Positions 59,502 to 64,000 of a stretch of 64,000 bases of DNA are shown here, in pieces. The translations under genes were made by a program, and so were the position numbers. The notes below the pieces were generated by a model that was not told the origin of the DNA, ran no database searches, and saw only the letters and a list, made by a program, of their open reading frames with translations. Source of the stretch: Labilibaculum filiforme (GTDB lineage Bacteria > Bacteroidota > Bacteroidia > Bacteroidales > Marinifilaceae); assembly GCF_002843315.1 (NCBI RefSeq), contig NZ_MVDD01000018.1:20035-84034 (forward strand), in the 5' to 3' direction. Numbering within the stretch: the first letter of the stretch is position 1; each line of letters begins with the position of its first letter.

Positions 59502-61289
59502 TTAGTCTAGTTTTAGAACAGCAAGGAAAGCTTTTTGAGGAACTTCCACATTACCAATCTGTTTCATCTTTTTCTTTCCCTTCTTTTGTTTCTCCAAAAG
59601 TTTACGCTTACGCGTGATATCACCACCATAACATTTTGCAGTAACATCTTTACGAACCGCTTTTACGGTTTCTCGAGAAATAATTTTTGCTCCAATTGCT
59701 CCCTGAATCGCAATATCGAATTGCTGACGAGGAATCAACTCCTTCAATTTTTCGCACATGCGTCGGCCAAACGACTGAGCATTATCGGCATGAATTAAAG
59801 TAGACAAAGCATCCACTCCTTCACCGTTCAACAAAATATCCAACTTCACCAATTTAGCTGGTCGAACACCAATTAAGAAATAATCGAAAGAAGCATATCC
59901 CTTCGAAATACTTTTTAGTTTATCGTAAAAATCGAATACAATCTCTCCCAATGGCATTTCGTAAGTTAACTCTACACGATCGCTGGTTAAATATTGCTGA
60001 TTGGTCATTACTCCTCGTTTGCTCATACAAAGATTCATAATAGACCCAGTATATTCCGATTTGGTAATAATTTGTGCCTTTATAAATGGTTCCTCAATAA
60101 AATCCAATGAGTTTGGATCCGGCATATCCGATGGATTGTGCATTTCGAATTTATCTCCCTTTTTGGTATGAGCAACGTACGAAACGTTAGGAACCGTAGT
60201 AATTACATTCATATCGAACTCGCGATCTAAACGCTCCTGAATAATTTCCATGTGCAACATGCCCAAAAATCCGCAACGAAATCCGAAACCAAGTGCCATT
60301 GATGATTCCGGCTCGAAAGTAAGAGAAGCATCATTCAATCTTAATTTCTCCATCGACGCGCGCAAATCTTCGTAATCTTCCGAATCGATTGGATAAACTC
60401 CTGCGAAAACCATTGGTTTTACTTCGGCAAAACCATCAATTCCCTCTTTACAAGGTCTATCTCTATGTGTAACGGTATCACCAACTTTTACTTCTGTTGA
60501 AGTTTTTATTCCAGATATAATATAACCTACATCACCAGTTTTTAGTGACGCTCTTGGTTCTTGTATCAATCGCAAAACGCCAATTTCGTCTGCTTCGTAT
60601 TCTTTTTTTGTATTTACGAATTTAACGGTGTCTCCTTTTTTAATTTCTCCGTTCATTACGCGGATATAAGCAACAATTCCTCGAAATGAGTTAAATTCCG
60701 AATCGAAGATAAGCGCTTGTAAAGGAGCATCCGGATCGCCGGTAGGTGCAGGCACTCGTGCTACAATTGCTTCCAAAATTTCAGGTACTCCCTCGCCGGT
60801 TTTTCCACTGGCAGAAAGAATATCATCTATATCACAACCTAACAAATCCACAATCTGATCTTTTACATCTTCGGGATTTGCATTGGGTAAATCTATTTTG
60901 TTTAGAATAGGAATGATCTCCAGATCGTTCTCAATCGCCAAATACAAGTTGGAGATGGTTTGCGCCTGAATTCCCTGCGTTGCATCAACAATCAGCAGTG
61001 CGCCTTCGCAGGCAGCAATCGATCGTGATACTTCATAAGAAAAATCGACGTGACCAGGAGTGTCAATCAGATTTAATACGTACTTCTCACCATCTTGCTC
61101 ATAATCCATTTGTATGGCATGACTTTTAATGGTAATACCCCGTTCGCGTTCTAAATCCATATCATCCAATACCTGAGCTTGTTTCTCACGATCGGTAATG
61201 GTATGCGTTACATCCAGCAAGCGGTCGGCCAGGGTACTTTTCCCATGATCAATATGGGCTATGATACAAAAATTACGTATGTTCTTCAT
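59502..61289 (-). CDS. lepA: Elongation factor 4 (LepA)
   Basis: 595-residue translational GTPase. G1 AHIDHGKST near residues 10-18, switch [14 protein letters not shown] near 77-88, NKID near 131-134. Domains II, III and V of the EF-G type follow, then the LepA-specific C-terminal domain ([31 protein letters not shown] split across its basic patch, and [12 protein letters not shown] at the end). Ribosomal back-translocase or assembly factor. Intact and of normal length. Last conserved gene before the peptide cassette. Confidence 0.97.
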   Translation of the reverse strand: MKNIRNFCIIAHIDHGKSTLADRLLDVTHTITDREKQAQVLDDMDLERERGITIKSHAIQMDYEQDGEKYVLNLIDTPGHVDFSYEVSRSIAACEGALLIVDATQGIQAQTISNLYLAIENDLEIIPILNKIDLPNANPEDVKDQIVDLLGCDIDDILSASGKTGEGVPEILEAIVARVPAPTGDPDAPLQALIFDSEFNSFRGIVAYIRVMNGEIKKGDTVKFVNTKKEYEADEIGVLRLIQEPRASLKTGDVGYIISGIKTSTEVKVGDTVTHRDRPCKEGIDGFAEVKPMVFAGVYPIDSEDYEDLRASMEKLRLNDASLTFEPESSMALGFGFRCGFLGMLHMEIIQERLDREFDMNVITTVPNVSYVAHTKKGDKFEMHNPSDMPDPNSLDFIEEPFIKAQIITKSEYTGSIMNLCMSKRGVMTNQQYLTSDRVELTYEMPLGEIVFDFYDKLKSISKGYASFDYFLIGVRPAKLVKLDILLNGEGVDALSTLIHADNAQSFGRRMCEKLKELIPRQQFDIAIQGAIGAKIISRETVKAVRKDVTAKCYGGDITRKRKLLEKQKKGKKKMKQIGNVEVPQKAFLAVLKLD

Positions 61290-61506
61290 CAGTTAACTTC
61301 TTTTGTTATTTATGAGTTATAAACTAGAAATTATGAGCCAGAATCGAAATCTCATAAGAATTCAGACCTCTTAACTAATAATTCATAATTCGGTACTGCA
61401 AAAGCATTCCCTGTTTAATCCATTGAAAAAGCATTGTTTTTCAATTTATTCACGAGACCAAACAAGCCCTTTCGCATCAACTGACAAAGATATTCAAATC
61501 CTTGGA

Positions 61507-61533
61507 ATAATAAGAATTTGGTATTGATGAAAA
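61507..61533. repeat. 27-bp direct repeat, left copy (peptide cassette boundary)
   Basis: Identical over 27 bp to 62903-62929, in the same orientation. It begins ATAATAAGAATTTGG and ends TTGATGAAAA. Weaker similarity extends about 18 bp further left (TCAAATCCTT here, TCAAATTCTT there, with a small gap). The two copies bracket the CPBP gene, both leader peptides and the remnant. Confidence 0.85.
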
Positions 61534-61551
61534 ATAATTTCAAGAACATCT

Positions 61552-62202
61552 CTATGTAAACAATATCGATAAATTAATCATTGCATGGAATCCTATGGAA
61601 TAAATAATGCCATAATTTACCCGAATATAACTTAAAAAGAAGCCCATACCCATTTGTGGCAAGGTAAGCAATGGAATAAGAAGAGTTTGATGATATGATT
61701 CAAATGAATAGTTATGACCATGTATTAATCCAAAAATTAGAATACTCCCAAAATACAGGTATTTGTAATTCTTCTTTGAATAAATATCAATTATTTTACC
61801 CATGTAATTGGAAAACCCTAATGAAATTCCTAAAATAAATATAACTGCGACAATTATTGTAGTTCCTGAATGATTCAAATAAACGCCTGCAAATATATAA
61901 CACAAACATACTAAGCCAAATAGATAAAAGTGCTTTTTATCTTCCTTCAATAGTAACCTAAAGATAAGTTCTTCGGCTACTGGTGCTATAATTACACCAA
62001 GAATCACTTTTTTTAAATAAGACATCCCTACTAAAGAAACATCTAGGATATCAAAACTATAACTTACTAATTTACTAATGCTACTCAAAGGCATTAAGCA
62101 CAATAACATCAATACATAAAACTGCAAAAAATAAATTGGTTTCCATTGCTTAAAACTAATTGTAAAATCTGGAGCTTTTGAAAATGATAAAATATTTTTC
62201 AT
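61552..62202 (-). CDS. CPBP-family intramembrane metalloprotease (Abi / bacteriocin self-immunity type)
   Basis: 216 residues from the ATG at 62202; the frame extends to a TTG at 62244 that lies inside a hairpin, so it is rejected. Six or so transmembrane helices. The three CPBP motifs are intact: EELIFRLLLK (EExxxR), FGLIHGHN (FxxxH) and FHAMINLS (HxxxN). Proteins of this family are CAAX-type proteases, and several protect producers against their own bacteriocins. It follows two double-glycine-leader peptide genes on the same strand, so an immunity or peptide-processing role is the leading inference. It lies inside a pair of 27-bp direct repeats. Confidence 0.85.
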   Translation of the reverse strand: MKNILSFSKAPDFTISFKQWKPIYFLQFYVLMLLCLMPLSSISKLVSYSFDILDVSLVGMSYLKKVILGVIIAPVAEELIFRLLLKEDKKHFYLFGLVCLCYIFAGVYLNHSGTTIIVAVIFILGISLGFSNYMGKIIDIYSKKNYKYLYFGSILIFGLIHGHNYSFESYHQTLLIPLLTLPQMGMGFFLSYIRVNYGIIYSIGFHAMINLSILFT

Positions 62203-62214
62203 AAAAACAAGTAT

Positions 62215-62293
62215 TGGGTAGATCAAACAAAAGAATCTACCCAAATAAATAAAAACTCACAAGGCTAAGACTATTAAAAATACTCTTAGCCTT
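62215..62293 (-). terminator. Two hairpins between the peptide genes and the CPBP gene
   Basis: On the minus strand the first stem AAGGCTAAGA/TCTTAGCCTT (plus-strand 62284-62293 and 62261-62270) is followed by a T-rich tract. The second stem TGGGTAGAT/ATCTACCCA (62235-62243 and 62215-62223) is followed by TGTTTTT just before the CPBP ATG. Partial termination here would yield many peptide messages and few CPBP messages. Confidence 0.7.
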
Positions 62294-62308
62294 GCTTAAA
62301 GATATATT

Positions 62309-62452
62309 TTATAAAAAACATGCAGCATAAGCTAAACAAAGATCAAGTCCATTGCGAATACTTCTCCCCATATCCTCTCCTAAAGACATAAAATACTCAT
62401 GATTATTTCCACCATTTATCATTTTCAATTCTAAATCATTTATTTCTTTCAT
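62309..62452 (-). CDS. Double-glycine-leader peptide B (bacteriocin-like)
   Basis: 47 residues from the ATG at 62452; a frame opening further upstream at 62494 is not used because the leader aligns at this Met. The 15-residue leader MKEINDLELKMINGG ends in Gly14-Gly15, the cleavage site of C39-type peptidase ABC transporters. The 32-residue core begins NNHEYFMSLGED, has a hydrophobic C-terminal half (LCLAYAACFL) and two cysteines. Same total and leader length as the peptide encoded 10 bp upstream. A secreted antimicrobial or signalling peptide is inferred. Confidence 0.75.
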   Translation of the reverse strand: MKEINDLELKMINGGNNHEYFMSLGEDMGRSIRNGLDLCLAYAACFL

Positions 62453-62462
62453 AACATTTCTT

Positions 62463-62606
62463 TTACAATCCAAAAAAACCTTTAAATATACCAATTAATA
62501 ATGCCCCATTGCATACTTGAGCCTCGTAGTTATCTGCACTGCAATAGGAAGGACAAGTCGTACCTCCATCAATTACCATCAACTCTTTTTCATTCAAGTC
62601 TTTCAT
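62463..62606 (-). CDS. Double-glycine-leader peptide A (bacteriocin-like)
   Basis: 47 codons then TAA, read from the ATG at 62606; too short for usual gene calling. Leader MKDLNEKELMVIDGG aligns residue for residue with the neighbouring peptide, ending Gly14-Gly15. The core starts TTCPSYCSADNY, has three cysteines (positions 18, 22 and 32) and a hydrophobic glycine-rich C-terminus (LLIGIFKGFFGL). Two such genes separated by 10 bp and followed by a CPBP protein resemble a two-peptide bacteriocin arrangement. No modification enzyme or exporter is in the window. Confidence 0.75.
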   Translation of the reverse strand: MKDLNEKELMVIDGGTTCPSYCSADNYEAQVCNGALLIGIFKGFFGL

Positions 62607-62638
62607 TTTACAAAATTTTAAATTATTACTAAATAAAG

Positions 62639-62881
62639 TTAATTTTGTGCAGGCTTTGCCTTAGCTCGATTAACAGCTTTGTATTTTTGCGAGTACTTCT
62701 GTTTTTCGGGCTTTTTCTTTAAACCTACACCTTTTGCATTTACATTGGCCAATATTGAAATACAACAATAAAGATATTATTGTCCACTCTCATAAAAAAG
62801 TAGTGAGGCCTTTTTTATTGAAAAACCTCCACTTATTTGTCTGCATTCTTCTTCCGAAACCAGTTTTATCGAATAAGTCAC
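62639..62881 (-). pseudogene. Remnant of a third leader-peptide-like ORF with an in-frame stop
   Basis: One continuous frame of 81 codons from GTG 62881 to TAA 62639, interrupted once by TAA at 62777-62779. Before the stop it reads a leader-like LVSEEECRQISGG. After it comes a hydrophobic stretch (YLYCCISILA) and a basic tail (KKKPEKQKYSQKYKAVNRAK). No ATG opens the frame, and its upstream side runs into the right copy of the 27-bp repeat. It looks like a decayed or recombined peptide gene. A chance reading frame is possible. Confidence 0.4.
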
Positions 62882-62902
62882 TCTCAAATCAAATTCTTTA
62901 TT

Positions 62903-62929
62903 ATAATAAGAATTTGGTATTGATGAAAA
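62903..62929. repeat. 27-bp direct repeat, right copy (peptide cassette boundary)
   Basis: Perfect second copy of 61507-61533 in the same orientation. Its left arm also forms a local inverted repeat with the sequence before it (CAAATTCTT / AAGAATTTG). It lies 31 bp outside the 3' end of the disrupted outer-membrane protein gene. Confidence 0.85.
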
Positions 62930-62960
62930 TAAGAGAATATTTTATTCAAATTAATGGAGA

Positions 62961-63884
62961 TTATAAAGAGAATCGAATACCTGCTTTCAAATAAAAGTCA
63001 TCGGTATCGAAACTGGTTTTCGAAGTTTGTACTCCATCTTCAAAATATTGAATAGCAGAATTTTTTAAAGAAATATCTGTCTTTTTCCGGGTTAAAAAGA
63101 ATCCCGATTTTTCCTGTATAAATAATCGATCTCGTTCAGAAAGATCAAGCTGATAACCTGCGGAAACAAATAAGCTGTAAAATTTGCGAAATTTAGTTCT
63201 CATTCCAAAATCAAAAGAAACGCCCTGTTTTTCCTTTCCTACGTACAAAGCGATTTTATCAGCCCTAAACTTTTTGCCTCCTGCTTTAAATGTCGATTCA
63301 GAAGAAAAATTACCGATATGATATCCATCCTGAGAAAAGAAATAGTTTACACCACACATCAGCAAAAGTTGTCTTCCCCGATTAATAAGCGGAGTTTCAT
63401 AGGCAAAGCCTAAAGATTCCAGTTCGGAAAAATGTGTCCCAATTGATGTCTTTGAATAATAATTGACATCAAAAAAAGGATTTAGCTTATATCCCGTTTT
63501 CATCCCAAAGGAAAAAGCCTGTTTGTTTTCAGAATCAAACTCCTTATTAAAATTCTTATTCAAATTTGGAGTGTATAGCATAGAGGCGTTTTCAATTCCT
63601 GAAGTCGTTCTTGTTTCAAAATCAACATCAAAATACATCCTAGTTACAATCTCAATTAATTTCTTTTTAAACTGATAGCCTTTAGGCAAAGAATGAGTTT
63701 TGCGTAAAAGTTGATATGCATCTTGTGGATTGTACTCCATCAAAGTAGTTAAGGAACTATCTGGCACAATCAGGGTTTCATCTTTCCAGTCAGATTCAGA
63801 GTAATTTTTAGCTTTCAAATAAAAAACATCTGTATATTCTGTTTGCTCAGCAAAAGGAATAGGCTTCGCATTCTCTATAATACC
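62961..63884 (-). pseudogene. 5'-truncated outer-membrane barrel protein, interrupted by an IS3-type element
   Basis: The frame ends with a barrel-type C-terminus (FYLKAGIRFSL). Many amphipathic strands (GMKTGYKLNPFFDVNYYS, FGMRTKFRKFYSLFVSAGYQLDL) precede it. Upstream of the first usable start (TTG near 63818) the coding frame stays open without any ATG, reading IENAKPIPFAEQTEYTDVFY, until it meets a stop inside sequence that looks like an IS end at about 63881. The N-terminal part is therefore missing and presumably lies beyond the element. Possibly a carboxypeptidase-regulatory-like domain barrel protein; family uncertain. Confidence 0.7.
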
Positions 63885-64000
63885 CTAAGAAAATTAGACC
63901 AGGAGCTTAATTGAAAAATAATGTAAATTAAACTCATGGAAAAAATGAAAAGAACACGTCGTAAATTTAGCTCAACATTTAAAGCAAAAGTTGCAATAGA
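63881..64000 (+). mobile_element. Left end of an IS3-family insertion sequence (partial)
   Basis: Sequence from about 63881 (TACCCTAAGAAAATTAGACC) resembles an IS3-type terminal inverted repeat. It is followed 55 bp later by the start of an orfA-type transposase. The element runs off the window, so the right end, the second inverted repeat and any target duplication are not visible. It interrupts the minus-strand outer-membrane protein gene. Confidence 0.65.
63936..64000 (+). CDS. IS3-family transposase OrfA, N-terminal fragment
   Basis: Starts at ATG 63936 and is cut by the window edge after 21 codons. The visible MEKMKRTRRKFSSTFKAKVA is the typical start of the IS3/IS911 OrfA helix-turn-helix protein (R-R-K-F-S-x-x-F-K-A-K-V-A). 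OrfB is expected beyond the edge, joined by programmed frameshifting. Confidence 0.8.
   Translation, partial: MEKMKRTRRKFSSTFKAKVAI

Noticed and set aside
61422..61445. 9-bp AT-rich inverted repeat downstream of the CPBP gene as a terminator
   Set aside because: The stem has almost no G+C and no clear T tract; it is too weak to call.
61415..61549. 44-codon minus-strand frame beginning ATG just after the CPBP stop codon
   Set aside because: It runs through the left 27-bp repeat, has no leader, domain or homologous counterpart at the right repeat, and is probably chance in AT-rich DNA.
62204..62244. Longer CPBP start at a TTG
   Set aside because: The extension lies in the 3' arm of a terminator-like hairpin, and the ATG at 62202 gives a normal N-terminus.
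62734..62994. 86-codon plus-strand frame opposite the peptide remnant
   Set aside because: It spans the repeat and the end of the barrel gene, shows no domain, and lies antisense to better-supported frames.

Overview
The window is AT-rich chromosomal DNA from a marine Bacteroidota, most likely a Marinifilaceae/Marinilabiliales-type organism. The phylum call rests on a SusC/SusD pair, an RprX/RprY-like two-component system, TTTG/TAnnTTTG promoters, lipoprotein-rich sulfatases and ExbB/ExbD gene order. The family-level placement is inference from gene content.

Layout. 1-12 kb holds housekeeping genes: a response regulator and histidine kinase, rnc-fabF-acpP, purN, an M23 peptidase, two YitT-family membrane proteins and leuS. 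An orphan promoter-hairpin unit near 2.5 kb looks like a small RNA. A tRNA-Arg(CCG) at 12.14 kb marks the border of a large polysaccharide utilization locus (PUL, 12.3-44.7 kb).

The PUL encodes four S1 sulfatases, two tandem GH127 enzymes, a GH2 beta-galactosidase, SusC/SusD, a secreted FAD oxidoreductase, a DUF4380-type lipoprotein, a VOC-fold protein, an AraC regulator and a TPR-HTH regulator. It also has a complete cytoplasmic route: sugar importer, aldehyde dehydrogenase, enolase-superfamily cycloisomerase/dehydratase, KDG kinase and KDPG aldolase. This set matches the carrageenan / 3,6-anhydro-D-galactose catabolic logic known from marine Flavobacteriia, so red-algal sulfated galactan is the inferred substrate. 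No endo-carrageenase is present in the window. Three PUL operons share a near-identical 31-bp operator with TTAC units repeated on successive helical turns. A fourth, inverted copy lies between araC and susC. In two promoters the operator sits exactly 27 bp from the same -7 element. This is a strong candidate for the AraC-family binding site that ties import, hydrolysis and monosaccharide catabolism together.

44.8-61.3 kb returns to core genes: exbB/exbD energisers, ansA, tatD, gdhA, dprA, apt, aroA, deoD, tadA, aspS and lepA.

61.5-62.93 kb holds a compact cassette of two 47-residue double-glycine-leader peptides (absent from ordinary ORF calls at their true starts), two hairpins and a CPBP-family membrane protease. 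It also contains the remnant of a third leader-bearing ORF with an in-frame stop. The whole cassette is bracketed by a perfect 27-bp direct repeat. This is the best candidate for an undescribed peptide (bacteriocin-like) system. To its right, an outer-membrane protein gene has lost its 5' end where an IS3-type element begins; the element runs off the window.
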